Program-made: the position numbers and the translations under genes | From: Isoetes taiwanensis | Taxonomy: Eukaryota; Streptophyta; Lycopodiopsida; Isoetales; Isoetaceae | DNA: 64,000 bases | Reading direction: 5' to 3' | NCBI GenBank assembly: GCA_021234155.1 | Contig: JAJEKV010000010.1 | Location: 6,420,871-6,484,870 of the forward strand | In this document: piece by piece, positions 12,957 to 26,922 of the stretch | Layout of the letters: every line of letters starts with the position of its first letter | Position numbering within the stretch: the stretch's first letter is position 1 | Notes under the pieces: model-generated | Database searches by the model: none | What the model saw: only the letters and a program-made list of their open reading frames with translations | Told to the model about the DNA's origin: nothing

Positions 12957-15900
12957 AGAAGATGCATTCAAGTCCATCTCGCTAGCCAAAAGCCAAGTGT
13001 CTATCCCGCTTCAAAGAAAATGCCAGCCAATGATTTATTATTTAATAAGGGAGAATATCTTCAACTTCAAAGGAGAATATCTTCAACTTCAAGGTATTAT
13101 ATTTGACACTTTTCACATTACGTCCATCTAGGTTTTATCCTAGTGTTTCATGCAATTGGCAAGTCCGACTACAAGTCCCAATATTTATTAAGACTATAAA
13201 CATGGAAATATATAAAAATCCTACCTCCAACCGTAGGAGAGAGAAGACCTCTTTGTTGGATGCTTGTTTGTAATACTAGGAAAGGCGCACCCCTACCATT
13301 ACAAAGCAGGGTCTACCCCATCCCATTGGTTCTTGAACCACGAAATATGTTGCAACATTTGGTCTTATATTCCGTGAATACAAGTACCCGGTAGAAAGTG
13401 GCATTATAAGACGTCTGACCCCAGTGGCATTGTAAGATATGAAGCTCGATGGCAAAGATGCGTAACCCTTGTATCCAAGTAAACCCCAATCGCATATGAT
13501 GGACTTCAAACTTAAAATTGCTATATCCAATAGCGCGTAAAGATTGTTGTTCTATATCGGTGATACCAGTTCATGGACCACTTTTTTTTTTATATAAAGG
13601 AAAACTTACAACCATTGTTAGTACAAAACATGTCTATGAGACAAGTTAGAAATGGAAAAAGTCAATTGTTACCGGACTAAAAACTAGGTTCGAGAGATCG
13701 TAAGACCGTAGAACCGAAATTCCTAAAAAATCCAAATCCACCCTAGCCTTAGCAACAGCCCACTAGCAATGACATCTACAGAGGTCAATCCCTACAGTAG
13801 TCTTATCACCATACTAGGATCGAAATCCTTGATGGCACCCATCATCACCGAACCACAAGTCTTTAATCCAAAACAATCACCTCTGAAACAAGAATCTGAA
13901 ATAAAAATTGACGATCCAAGTAGGACACATATCAATAAGCCCTCAGTATTTAATCTTGCCTTCCGTTTACAAGGCTTCAAATATGAACCAGATATCACCG
14001 GTTAGACCCTAATCAAGCCAAATTATCTTGAATTAACGTCCATATTCATCAATGTGTATACCAAGTAGTGTATGAAGAACAATGATATTATAATTGGGCT
14101 GAAAAAAAGTACTACAACCAGTGTCTGCCATATGTATACGATACTTCTAATGTGAACTGGAAACAAATTCCCAATAATCTTGACTTAAAGTAGATATACA
14201 AGCTTCCCGATATAAACTAAGTAATAATTAGAGATCTTAGCAAATGCGGGGTCGAAAACAATCAGGGCTTTTCATTAATTACAAAGTTTATAAGGTCTAT
14301 CTTTACAGCCAATGTGGTTAAGACTATTTTTTAGCGCATGTAGAATTACAAATAAACTTTATTTATCATGTAGCCTTAAGATTTACACCATGCATGCTTA
14401 TCTTTACAATTATGCATGCTAAGACCACTATTATTATGTCCACTTAGTTTTCCATGCACATGATGGTCGCTATGCGTTTGCCTATGTAGTCGACCCATTT
14501 TAATGCTTCCAACTAGCATTCAGCCAATGCATGCCTCACTTTGTTTCTTTTATCATAATCTACATGTGTACTCAATGAATTTATGGAGACTTTAAAAGAA
14601 CCCGACAAATAGAACTTCGAGAATATATTAGTATGCCATTACATTGTTTGACCAAATTTTGGACACATTTCGACATGGTCAAAAAATCTCAACATGCTTG
14701 CCATTATACCGTCTTTTATGATCAGTATTTCTAGACTTATAATTTGAGCCACCAAACAGGCAAAGATATGCGTAAATGAAAGAAAAAAAAGTTCAGACTC
14801 GCATTATCGAAAAAATGAATAACACTTGCTAGCTTGATCCATGGAAACAATATCCTATTTAAAAGCGAAAGCATGATATAGTAGTTCTTCCCTGTCTTAA
14901 AAACCGGATGTAATCTTCACAAGAGTCGATTCCGTGAGTACGTTACTCCATGGCCAATCCTTTCTTTCTCACAAAGATATGAAAATGAACACAAAAAAGC
15001 GACAATAAGAGGAGAAACCGTTACTGCAGCCAAACAACACAACATTAGCATAAGAATGGTAATGAGTGAAGGGCCAAAAGGTACATAAGGTTTCTCAGAC
15101 TCTCTTCGCCCGATCGCCTATTGTAGCCTTCATGCCTTCAAATCCATTACCAAAAAAAAAAAATAAAAGAAATTAACTATTTAAGAAGGTCCAAGCCTCC
15201 ATACATTTTTATATTATTTAGAACCAAGTGGAAAAGCATTTATATCTTCTTGTTATGCCACAAATGGACCCCGAACCGTGACTGCAAATGCAAGAGATTA
15301 AGGGTATACATGTATTATAATGCAAGAACTAGAGGATCAATCAAGAATTTCCATACAATATTGAAGCACTAGGCTTATATTCAGCTTTCAAATTGCTTTG
15401 TCATGTGCCATTCGAACCAACTGCTATGCAACAAAGAAGAAGAAATACCGTGGTTATTTAAAAGAATGAATATGAATATAAGAACACGAAGCAAAGTATT
15501 TTAAGCTAAAATACGTTTACAACTTAATCAAACCTGAATGTTCCCAAGTTCCCATTCAAGGTCGTGTGTCACAATATTCTTGAAACAGGATCCAACTTGT
15601 TTGCTTCCATCACTATTCTTGCTTTGCCCAGTATATTTCCATTTGTGCCAAGGGTGCTTAAGCCCACATTTCTCTCAATATTCATGTCTACATTCTTTAA
15701 CTTATTGATTTCGGGGAACCCTAATAGCGACAAGCCGAAAAACGATTCGATCGTATGATATTCATCCAAGAATCAAACGTCTTGTCCGGGGCATTTATTC
15801 CCGCCCATTGCTTATACCACAGTAATAACAGTCACTTGATTCCGGCATGTGGACTTACCAACTCCACTGTAATCTTAAACCAAGGCCATAGCATAGATTT

Positions 15901-18900
15901 ACACTCCATGTCTAAGGTCTATTTATGTCGAATACCACACCTCAAACACCGACTCTTTGCACTAGAATAAGACGTTTTTGCACATAATCCTTTACCATTG
16001 TGGTGCTCGATCAGGGGTTAAAGGCCGTGAACCCAGCCTTGCTCGTGTAGAGCATCTCCATAGCCCATCGGTGCGTACCCTAAACCCGGCTTTGATAATG
16101 TGGAGTTGAGTACTGAAACAAATTTCTGGCACTACAAATGAAGAGCCATTACAGGCTAAATCACAATTAAGTTAAACCCATATACTAGTGTGTTCACCAA
16201 ATATTGTATTAAAAGCTTGTAAAAGTTAAGTCCAAGTGAGCCAAGTCCCTGCCCAAGTTAGGTTAGTCTTTCAAGTTATGACTAACTGTCAAGCAAGGTT
16301 ACACTTAGCTGATAGAAGATGCATTCAAGTCCATCTGCTAGCCAAAAAGCCAAGTGTCTATCCTGCTTCAAAGAAAATGCCTGCCAATGATTTATTATTT
16401 AATAAGGGAGAATATCTTCAACTTCAAAGGAGAATATCTTCAACTTCAAGGTATTATATTTGACACTTTTCACATTACGTCCATCTAGGTTTTATCCTAG
16501 TGTTTCATGCAATTGGCAAGTCCGACTACAAGTCCCAATATTTATTAAGACTATAAACATGGAAATATATAAAAAAATCCTACCTCCAACCGTAGGAGAG
16601 AGAAGACCTCTTTGTTGGATCTTGTTTGTAATACTAGGAAGGGCGGACCCCTACCATTCTGCAGAGGTCTACCCCATCCCATTGGTTCTTGAACCCCGAA
16701 ATATGTTGCAACATTTGGTCTTATATTACGGTGAATACAAGTACCACCGAAAGTGGCATTATAAGGCGTCTGACCCCATTGGCATTGTAAGATATGAAGC
16801 TCGGTGGCGGCATCATGCGAACCCTTGTATCCAAGTAAACCCCACTGCATATGATGGACTTCAAACTTAAAATTGCTATATCCAATAGCAGAAAGATTGT
16901 TGTTCTATATCGGTGATACCAGTTCATGGACCACTTTTTTTTTCTATAAAAGGAAAAATTACAACCATTGTTAGTACAAAACATGTCTATGAGACAAGTT
17001 AGAAATGGAAAAAGTCAATTGTTACTGGACTAAAAACTAGGTTCAGAGACTGGTAAGACCAGAGAACTGAAATTCCTAAAAAATCCAGTCCACCCTAGCC
17101 TTAGCAACACCCACTAGCAATGACATCTACAGAGGTCAATCCCTCATGTAGTCTTATCAGTCCATACTAGGATCGAAATCCTTGATGGCACCCATCATCA
17201 CTGAACCACAAGTCTTTAATCCAAAAACAATCAGCCTCTGGAAACAAGAATCAGAAATAAAAAATTGACGCATCCAAGTAGGACACATATCATAATCTTG
17301 CCTTCCGTTTACAAGGCTTCAAATATGAACCAGATATCAGCTGGTTAGACCCTAATCAAGCCAAATTATCTTGAATTAACGTCCATATTCATCAATGTGT
17401 ATACCAAGTAGTGTATGAAGAACAATGATATTATCTTGGCTGAAAAAGTACTACAACCAGGTCGCCATATGTATACGATACTTCTAATGTGAACTGGAAA
17501 CAGTCCCAATAATCTTGACTTAAAGTAGATATACAAGCTTCCCGATATAAACTAAGTAATAATTAGAGATCTTAGCAAATGCGGTCGAAAACAATCAGGC
17601 TTTTCATTAATTACAAAGTTTATAAGGTCTATCTTTACACCAATGTGGTTAAGACTATTTTTTAAGCATGTAGAATTACAAATAAACTTTATTTATCATG
17701 TAGCCTTAAGATTTACACCATGCATGCTTATCTTTACAATTATGCATTCTAAGACCACTATTATTATGTCCACTTAGTTTTCCATGCACATGATGGTCGC
17801 TATGCGTTGCCTATGTAGTCGACCCATTTTAATGCTTCCAACTAGCATTCAGCCAATGCATGCCTCACTGTTTCTTTTATCATAATCTACATGTGTACTC
17901 AATGAATTTATGGAGACTTTAAAAGAACTGACAAATAGAACTCAGAATATATTAGTATGCCATTACATTGTTTGACCAAATTTTGGACACATTTCGACAT
18001 GGTCAAAAAAATCTCAACATGCTGCCATTATACTGTCTTTATGATCAGTATTTCTAGACTTATAATTTGAGCCACCAAACAGGCAAAGATATGCGTAAAT
18101 GAAAGAAAAAAAAGTTCAGACTGCATTATCAGAAAAAATGAATAACACTGCTAGCTTGATCCATGGAAACAATATCCTATTTAAAGCAGAAGCATGATAT
18201 AGTAGTTCTTCCCTGTCTTAAAAACCAGATGTAATCTTCACAAGAGTCGATTCAGTCACGTACTCCATGGCCAATCCTTTCTTTCTCACAAAGATATGAA
18301 AATGAACACAAAAAGACGACAATAAGAGGAGAAACCGGTACCTGCAGCCAAACAACACAACATTAGCATAAGAATGGTAATGAGTGAAGGGCCAAAAGGT
18401 ACATAAGGTTTCTCAGCTCTTCATGATAAGCCTATTGTAGCCTTCATGCCTTCAAATCCATTACCAGCAAAAAAAATAAAAAGAAATTAACTATTTAAGA
18501 AGGTCCAAGCCTCCATACATTTTTATATTATTTAGAACCAAGTGGAAAAGCATTTATATCTTACTGTTATGCCACAGCAGACCCAGAACCGTGACTGCAA
18601 ATGCAAGAGATTAAGGGTATACATGTATTATAATGCAAGAACTAGAGGATCAATCAAGAATTTCCATACAATATTGAAGCACTAGGCTTATATTCAGCTT
18701 TCAAATTGCTGTCATGTGCCATTCAGAACCAACTGCTATGCAACAGCAAGAAGAAATACCGTGGTTATTTAAAAGAATGAATATGAATATAAGAACCTGA
18801 AGCAAAGTATTTTAAGCTAAAATACGTTTACAACTTAATCAAACCTGAATGTTCCCAAGTTCCCATTCAAGGTCGTGTGTCACAAAGATTCTTGAAACAG

Positions 18901-21658
18901 GATCCAACTTGTTTGCTTCCATCACTATTCTGCCTGCCCGTATATTTCCATTTGTGCCAAGGGTGCTTAAGCCCAGCATTTCTCTCAGTATTCATGTCTA
19001 CATTCTCTAACTTATTGATTTCCGGGGAACCCGAATAGCAACAAGCCGAGTAACGATCTGTATGATATTCATCTGAAGAATCAAACGTCTTGTCCAGGGC
19101 ATTTATTCCCGCCCATTGCTTATACCACAGTAATAACAGTCACTTGATTCCGGCATGTGGACTTACCAACTCCACTGTAATCTTAAACCAAGGCCATAGC
19201 ATAGATTTACACTCCATGTCTAAGGTCTATTTATGTCAGAATACCACACCTCAAACACCAGCTACTGCACTAGAATAAGACGTTTTGCACATAATCCTTT
19301 ACCACTGTGGTGCTCGATCAGGGTTAAAGGCCGTGAACCCAGCCTTGCTCGTGTAGAGCATCTCCATAGCCCATCGGTCTGTACCCTAAACCCGGCTTTG
19401 ATAATGTGGAGTTGAGTACGAAACAAATTTCTGGCACTACAGTAAGAGCCATTACAGGCTAAATCACAATTAAGTTAAACCCATATACTAGTGTGTTCAC
19501 CAAATATTGTATTAAAAGCTTGTAAAAGTTAAGTCCAAGTGAGCCAAGTCCCTGCCCAAGTTAGGTTAGTCTTTCAAGTTATGACTAACTGTCAAGCAAG
19601 GTTACACTTAGCTGATAGAAGATGCATTCAAGTCCATCTGCTAGCCAAAAAGCCAAGTGTCTATCCTGCTTCAAAGAAAATGCCAGCCAATGATTTATTA
19701 TTTAATAAGGGAGAATATCTTCAACTTCAAAGGAGAATATCTTCAACTTCAAGGTATTATATTTGACACTTTTCACATTACGTCCATCTAGGTTTTATCC
19801 TAGTGTTTCATGCAATTGGCAAGTCCGACTACAAGTCCCAATATTTATTAAGACTATAAACATGGAAATATATAAAAAAATCCTACCTCCAACCGTAGGA
19901 GAGAGAAGACCTCTTTGTTGGATGCGCTGTAATACTAGGAAAGGCAGACCCCTACCATTACAGCAGAGGTCTACCCCATCCCATTGGTTCTTGAACCCTG
20001 AAATATGTTGCAACATTTGGTCTTATATTCTGGTGAATACAAGTACCAGCCGAGTGGCATTATAAGACGTACAGCCCAGTGGCATTGTAAGATATGAAGC
20101 TCAGTGGCAGCATGCAGAACCCTTGTATCCAAGTAAACCCCACTGCATATGATGGACTTCAAACTTAAAATTGCTATATCCAATAGCAGAAAGATTGTTG
20201 TTCTATATCGGTGATACCAGTTCATGGACCACTTTTTTTTTTCTATAAAAGGAAAACTTACAACCATTGTTAGTACAAAACATGTCTATGAGACAAGTTA
20301 GAAATGGAAAAAGTCAATTGTTACTGGACTAAAAACTAGGTTCAGAGACTGGTAAGACCAGAGAACTGAAATTCCTAAAAAAATCCAGTCCACCCTAGCC
20401 TTAGCAACAGCCCACTAGCAATGACATCTACAGAGGTCAATCCCTACTGTAGTCTTATCAGTCCATACTAGGATCGAAATCCTTGATGGCACCCATCATC
20501 ACTGAACCACAAGTCTTTAATCCAAAAACAATCAGCCTCTGGAAACAAGAATCTGAAATAAAAAATTGACGCATCCAAGTAGGACACATATCAATAAGCC
20601 TCGTATTTAATCTTGCCTTCCGTTTACAAGGCTTCAAATATGAACCAGATATCAGCTGGTTAGACCCTAATCAAGCCAAATTATCTTGAATTAACGTCCA
20701 TATTCATCAATGTGTATACCAAGTAGTGTATGAAGAACAATGATATTATACTGGCTGAAAAAGTACTACAACCAGGTCTGCCATATGTATACGATACTTC
20801 TAATGTGAACTGGAAACAGTCCCAATAATCTTGACTTAAAGTAGATATACAAGCTTCCCGATATAAACTAAGTAATAATTAGAGATCTTAGCAAATGCGG
20901 GTCGAAACAATCAGGCTTTTCATTAATTACAAAGTTTATAAGGTCTATCTTTACAGCCAATGTGGTTAAGACTATTTTTTAGCGCATGTAGAATTACAAA
21001 TAAACTTTATTTATCATGTAGCCTTAAGATTTACACCATGCATGCTTATCTTTACAATTATGCATGCTAAGACCACTATTATTATGTCCACTTAGTTTTC
21101 CATGCACATGATGGTCGCTATGCGTTTGCCTATGTAGTCGACCCATTTTAATGCTTCCAACTAGCATTCAGCCAATGCATGCCTCACTGTTTCTTTTATC
21201 ATAATCTACATGTGTACTCAATGAATTTATGGAGACTTTAAAAGAACTGACAAATAGAACTCAGAATATATTAGTATGCCATTACATTGTTTGACCAAAT
21301 TTTGGACACATTTCGACATGGTCAAAAAATCTCAACATGCTGCCATTATACTGTCTTTATGATCAGTATTTCTAGACTTATAATTTGAGCCACCAAACAG
21401 GCAAAGATATGCGTAAATGAAAGAAAAAAAGTTCAGACTGCATTATCAGAAAATGAATAACACTGCTAGCTTGATCCATGGAAACAATATCCTATTTAAA
21501 GCAGAAGCATGATATAGTAGTTCTTCCCTGTCTTAAAAACCAGATGTAATCTTCACAAGAGTCAGATTCCAGAGTACGTACTCCATGGCCAATCCTTTCT
21601 TTCTCACAGCATATGAAAATGAACACAAAAAGACGACAATAAGAGGAGAAACCGGTAC

Positions 21659-21764
21659 CTGCAGCCAAACAACACAACATTAGCATAAGAATGGTAATGA
21701 GTGAAGGGCCAAAAGGTACATAAGGTTTCTCAGCTCTTCGCTGATCGCCTATTGTAGCCTTCAT
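21659..21764 (-). other. Possible membrane-span exon in the array unit (unknown product)
   Basis: The minus strand reads from ATG at 21,764 (MKATIGDQRRAEKPYVPFG) into a hydrophobic stretch (PSLITILMLMLCCLAA) and ends at a donor (GCAG then GTACCG) at 21,659. Equivalent sequence lies in the other units (10,890-11,081 in unit 1). No family was recognised, and the splice model is inference. Confidence 0.3.
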
Positions 21765-22162
21765 GCCTTCAAATCCATTACCAGCAAAAAAAAATAAAAA
21801 GAAATTAACTATTTAAGAAGGTCCAAGCCTCCATACATTTTTATATTATTTAGAACCAAGTGGAAAAGCATTTATATCTTACTGTTATGCCACAGCAGAC
21901 CCAGAACCGTGACTGCAAATGCAAGAGATTAAGGGTATACATGTATTATAATGCAAGAACTAGAGGATCAATCAAGAATTTCCATACAATATTGAAGCAC
22001 TAGGCTTATATTCAGCTTTCAAATTGCTGTCATGTGCCATTCAGAACCAACTGCTATGCAACAGCAAGAAGAAATACCGTGGTTATTTAAAAGAATGAAT
22101 ATGAATATAAGAACCTGAAGCAAAGTATTTTAAGCTAAAATACGTTTACAACTTAATCAAAC

Positions 22163-22345
22163 CTGAATGTTCCCAAGTTCCCATTCAAGGTCGTGTGTCA
22201 CAGTATTCTTGAAACAGGATCCAACTTGTTTGCTTCCATCACTATTCTGCCTGCCCGTATATTTCCATTTGTGCCAAGGGTGCTTAAGCCCAGCATTTCT
22301 CTCAGTATTCATGTCTACATTCTCTAACTTATTGATTTCCAGGGG
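22163..22345 (-). other. Possible exon in the array unit (unknown product)
   Basis: On the minus strand of each unit a stretch reads ...NKLENVDMN.ER then STLGTNGN, RIVMEANKLDPVSRIF and THDLEWELGNIQ, ending at a good donor (CAG then GTTTGA) at 22,163-22,161. In unit 2 (minus, from 15,769) the first two parts are in one frame. In unit 4 a single extra base at a CTG shifts them. I do not recognise the protein. Similar pieces occur in all four units, so if real this is a tandemly amplified gene fragment. Confidence 0.3.
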
Positions 22346-23223
22346 AACCCGGAATAGCAGCAAGCCGAGTAACGATCTGTATGATATTCATCTGAAGAAT
22401 CAAACGTCTTGTCCAGGGCATTTATTCCCGCCCATTGCTTATACCACAGTAATAACAGTCACTTGATTCCGGCATGTGGACTTACCAACTCCACTGTAAT
22501 CTTAAACCAAGGCCATAGCATAGATTTACACTCCATGTCTAAGGTCTATTTATGTCAGAATACCACACCTCAAACACCAGCTACTGCACTAGAATAAGAC
22601 GTTTTGCACATAATCCTTTACCACTGTGGTGCTCGATCAGGGTTAAAGGCCGTGAACCCAGCCTTGCTCGTGTAGAGCATCTCCATAGCCCATCGGTCTG
22701 TACCCTAAACCCGGCTTTGATAATGTGGAGTTGAGTACGAAACAAATTTCTGGCACTACAGTAAGAGCCATTACAGGCTAAATCACAATTAAGTTAAACC
22801 CATATACTAGTGTGTTCACCAAATATTGTATTAAAAGCTTGTAAAAGTTAAGTCCAAGTGAGCCAAGTCCCTGCCCAAGTTAGGTTAGTCTTTCAAGTTA
22901 TGACTAACTGTCAAGCAAGGTTACACTTAGCTGATAAAAGATGCATTCAAGTCCATCTGCTAGCCAAAAAGCCAAGTGTCTATCCTGCTTCAAAGAAACT
23001 CCTGCCAATGATTTATTATTTAATAAGGGAGAATATCTTCAACTTCAAAGGAGAATATCTTCAACTTCATGGTATTATATTTGACACTTTTCACATTACG
23101 TCCATCTAGGTTTTATCCTAGTGTTTCATGCAATTGGCAAGTCCGACTACAAGTCCCAATATTTATTAAGACTATAAACATGGAAATATATAAAAAAAAA
23201 AATAAAAAAAAATCTCCCTTTGC

Positions 23224-25729
23224 ACATGTCTATGATAGTGAATCAACTTTAAGTTAGCACTCACAAACACCAAATTTGACGTCCTTGATGGAAGAAACCT
23301 TATTCTTTTCTTGCTTGCTACATGGTTAAAGACACTGAAAAGCCTCTCAACTGGAGAAGAGGATGCCCCTTGGCTAAGAATGCAAACCGCCATTTCTTGC
23401 AATTCTGATGTCTCTCCTCCATACTCCTCTCACCAAAGAGCGGATGCAAACTTAAAGCGAGTTGCTTGTGCATCCATTGTTCCAAACCCCCCTCCCTTCT
23501 GCCTATAGATTCCATATTGTTCTCTTATGATGTGAGTTTTATCCACATCTCCAATCATCATGTCAAGCACCTTGTCAAAACGACTACATACTTATGGATC
23601 CTGCCATTGCTTGTTTTCTTGGAACTCGAGATCCAAGTAAAATGCTGCAGCTTGAATTGGAGCATTGTACTCATCCCATCTTTTTGCACACAATTCATTC
23701 AATTGCTCAAACTTTTTCTCATTCTTCTCCAACTTCTTGATGTGCCCAATCATCCTATGAAAGCCCTCATAAACCTTGCCAATGCAAGGAACATTGCTAT
23801 CAACAAGGCGTAGCATCAATATAATTGGCTCTACAACTAGAATGTGATGCTCAACATCAGCCCAAAAATCATCATCAAATGCTATCTGAAAGCAAGCTTT
23901 ACCTGTGGCTGAACGTGTAAGTTTAGACTTGTGATAGCCTTCATCAACAAATGACATTTCAACACCAAATGCAATTCATGCAACCTTCCTAGCATAATGA
24001 AATTGTAACCAAAGCATATCTCCCAATACTTAAGCAAACCCTTACGATTGTGGTTTTCTTGTGTCAGCTTCAGGAATTGTATTTTGATTGCTGAATGCCC
24101 ATTCACATACATAACTAGTAATTTTCCTTTATGCACCAAGGTTGCAACATCTGATATGGTTGCAACATCCTTCAACAAGTTATTAAGACAATGACCAATG
24201 CATGGAGAAAAGAACATATGTGGATATTCCTTCTAAATTTCTCTTCCTGTTGCACGGTTTGCATTCTCATCGTCGGCCACTATTTGCACAACATTAGAAG
24301 CACCAACATATAATTACTTTCCTTCCAAATTGAAGCTAGATTTGGAGCTGACTTACCTGTGGCTGAAATGTCATGTGACATAAAAAAGTAGGGCCTGCCT
24401 CTACAATAAGCAATTGATCCCTCAATGTGATGTCCTTTCTTGTCTGTCCATCCATAAAAAATTAACGTAACTACAAAATCAGCCCATTGCCCTCTTATTT
24501 CAGTTAAAAGATCCATCAAACTGCTCTTTTCCTTCTCCAAAAACTTGGTACAGAGATCATTATACTTAGATGGCTCATATCCAGGACTGTATTTTTCTAT
24601 TTCTTTTACCATAGCCTTAAAAATTCTGATCTAGCAACTCGAAAAGGGATATGGTCATCTGGCAACTTGTCTATCCATCATTTCCTTCACTGGTCATTAT
24701 CATGCACACATAAATCCCACCTTGGCACCAGGGCCCCAAGCTTATCTGCTTGCTTCATTGTCCAGGAACAAGCTTGTAGCTATTGCATCAATTCGCACGG
24801 GGTCCCACAGGCTACGGATTGAGACAGGTAGATGGGAGCGGCCGCAATTGCCGCGAGAAGCGAGACTATGTGCCTGTTGCCAGTTACAGGTTATTGAAGA
24901 TGAAAGCCATACTCTTCTGAGTTGCCCTGCTTTTGAGATAGTCGGAATCATTTTTTGACCTTAGCATTCCATTCCACGCTTCCACAACTTCTCAGGGCAC
25001 CATCTGTGCATGACTTGGCATTATACATACTTGAGGTACTAGATAAACGTCTGCAATTACTGAGCCCTCAGTAGTCATTATCTCCGTTTGTCTAGTATCA
25101 TCATTACTGCAAAGGTTTTTCCCTTGAAAACCTTTCGAGGCAGGGGTTTTTTAATCCTAATAGTAATGATTGTACTAGCCCATTGTATGGGTCCCATGAC
25201 CTATTGGTCTCCGTGGACGTTAAAAAAACTATTCTATTCTATTCTATTCTTCTTGCGTTGATCCATTAGCTTTTTGATCTCTTGCTACCCTATCTTCTTA
25301 GACTTCTTTCCAGATGCAATAAACTTCCTAATCCCACTATTAGAAGCCAAAGTGCTTTCTTCAATGTTCTTTTCCTTTGTGGTTTCTTCTTCCTCGTAAT
25401 CTGAATCATCATTGTTACTGGGCATTGAAAAATTGATGCCAAATGAGGTTGCCTCCCTAGAACAAGCTTGCATTTCTTTCCTCCCTGTTCTTTGCAATTA
25501 TCCTCCAAAATGGATAGACAAGGTGGAACATCGCATTCCTCCTCCCCAAGCAAATGACCTCTCACTTTTTTCATCGAAGAAATCCGAGTCTCTCTACAAT
25601 ACGCACAAATCCATTCTCTAGCACCTCCTGCAAGTTTATTACCACTATGAACTAGTTCCACCTCTTTCCACCAATCTCCTGGTTTAAGCCTTGATGCCCC
25701 TTTGATGGTTTTCTTTTTCTAGTAGACAT
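23224..25729 (-). pseudogene. hAT-superfamily transposase pseudogene, split by a LINE fragment
   Basis: Read 25,729 to 23,224 on the minus strand, the pieces follow hAT order. A BED-like zinc finger (REWICAYCRETRISS...RGHLL) comes first at 25,661-25,550. A DUF659-like part (FYGWTDKKGHHIEGS) is at 24,612-24,280, then VADDENANR and YPHMFFSPCIGHCLNNLL near 24,250-24,160, a KRWDEYNAPIQAAAFYLD block near 23,650, and the hAT C-terminal dimerisation region (ILSQGASSSPVERLFSVF...KKR) near 23,390-23,260. There are frameshifts near 25,690 and between later blocks, and a stop near 24,235. A plus-strand LINE fragment interrupts it at about 24,722-25,252. It cannot be functional as written. Confidence 0.88.
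24722..25252 (+). mobile_element. 5'-truncated LINE 3' end inserted in the hAT gene
   Basis: A plus-strand frame at 24,722-24,958 encodes the end of a non-LTR retrotransposon protein: RTGSHRLRIETGRW followed by a Cys/His knuckle (LCACC...EDESHTLLSCPAF). It is followed by a 3' untranslated region and a short terminal microsatellite (TATTC repeats) at 25,234-25,252. The same 3' tail occurs, reversed, at 45,571-45,737 and 27,350-27,412. Short tandem repeats at the 3' end are known for RTE-type LINEs; clade is not certain. Confidence 0.85.
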
Positions 25730-26757
25730 GATTCCTGCACACAAACAATAACAACTTCATTACTAATAACAATTTGGCCCCTTTTTATGAATAGCAATTA
25801 TGGATAACAATTCTTATTGTTAAGAATCTGACCTTTTTTGTTATGACAGAAGCATACAATATTTAAGTATTTAAGCATTCAAGAAGCTTTTGAGCCTATT
25901 CTTCAACCATCTTATTCGCCATTTTAATTCACATCTAAATTTTACATGCAAGTCCCACAAATAGCAGAAACTCTGGAGATAATTATCAGATTAAGAAGCC
26001 CATTCTGTAGCAAGGAGCAAAATAAATTATCGAATGAAGCAACTCATTTTGTAGCCCCTAAGCATTGTTTAATTTGACATTTTTGCCTTCGTTTCTTTGT
26101 TAGTTGGGAAGTCTCTAAATTCAAAAGGCTTCGATGTATACTTTCTCCATATGCTCCCTAGACCATAAGCCCTTAAAATGTCCCAGCTATATTCAATTTT
26201 AGGCATTCTCCCAATCTCATATGGCTCAGCTATAATGCCAAATTTTGGTGGATTTATCCCTTCCCAATTCCAAGTCAATTGAGCTTCAAGTGTATTGAGA
26301 GATGCCCATGTTCATTCCACTTATGACCGTATGCCATGTAATTATGTTGGTTGTGTTGATCACAGTCAGCTTGACTAGATTTTGCTCCAAACATGAAACA
26401 TCCTCCGTTCTGATCTATTAGCAAGGATCTGTGTGATCCTGGACCGAATTGGAAAATCAGAGCGAAACTTTATGGTATGCCTTTCTACATCTTTTTATTT
26501 TGAGTGCATGCTGGCAGAAGTTGAAACAGGTAATATCAGCAGAATGGATTTGGTAGCACTATTATATCAAGAGGGATCAATGGATGAGGCTTTCCAAGCA
26601 AAGGTACTCCGTATCTAGATATTCCTTGCTCTCTTTTGGAGGGGTGTGAACAAGACTTTTGGAGATCAATCTCTAGAAAGAAGCAAGAAGGAGATATGGC
26701 CAGAATGCTTGAGCACGAGATTGTAGCAGGACAGAAAGGGTTTTGTAAAGCTATACT

Positions 26758-26922
26758 GAAACGACCATTTTTTGAACGTTTTTCTAAAAAAAAAAACGTC
26801 GTTCTTTATCCGTTTTTAGTGCCTCCATTTTCGTAGGTGCCATTTTCCGTTTTCAAAACAGCAAGTAAAGAAAGTCTGTTTTTTTCTGAGAAAAAATGGA
26901 CAAAACGGCCGTTTTTCGTAAC
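26758..26922. mobile_element. MITE-like element with inverted ends (about 165 bp)
   Basis: The left end (GAAACGACCATTTTTTGAAC from 26,758) is an imperfect inverted match to the right end (ACAAAACGGCCGTTTTTC up to 26,917-26,922), each arm about 45 bp with A/T-rich inner parts. No clear target duplication was seen, so this could be a simple imperfect palindrome. Confidence 0.35.

Larger units (their letters stand above)
9698..23207. repeat. Tandem array of a 3.3-kb unit (three complete copies plus one truncated)
   Basis: Units start at about 9,698, 13,731, 17,083 and 20,383, each opening with a block around CCACCCTAGCCTTAGCAACA. Lengths are about 4,033 (with an internal duplication), 3,352, 3,300 and 2,825 bp (the last truncated). 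Units 3 and 4 are nearly identical. Units 1 and 2 differ from them by many small changes clustered at CAG and CTG trinucleotides. Both outer edges of the array fall in adenine-rich tracts (9,683-9,697 and 23,189-23,211). No rRNA, transposase or LTR sequence was recognised, so the unit is unassigned. The left edge lies 45 bp upstream of the ATG of the interrupted minus-strand reading frame. Confidence 0.95.

Noticed and set aside
9698-23207. Array as rDNA spacer or 5S cluster
   Set aside because: No 18S, 5.8S, 26S or 5S sequence or Pol I promoter-like block was recognised in any unit.
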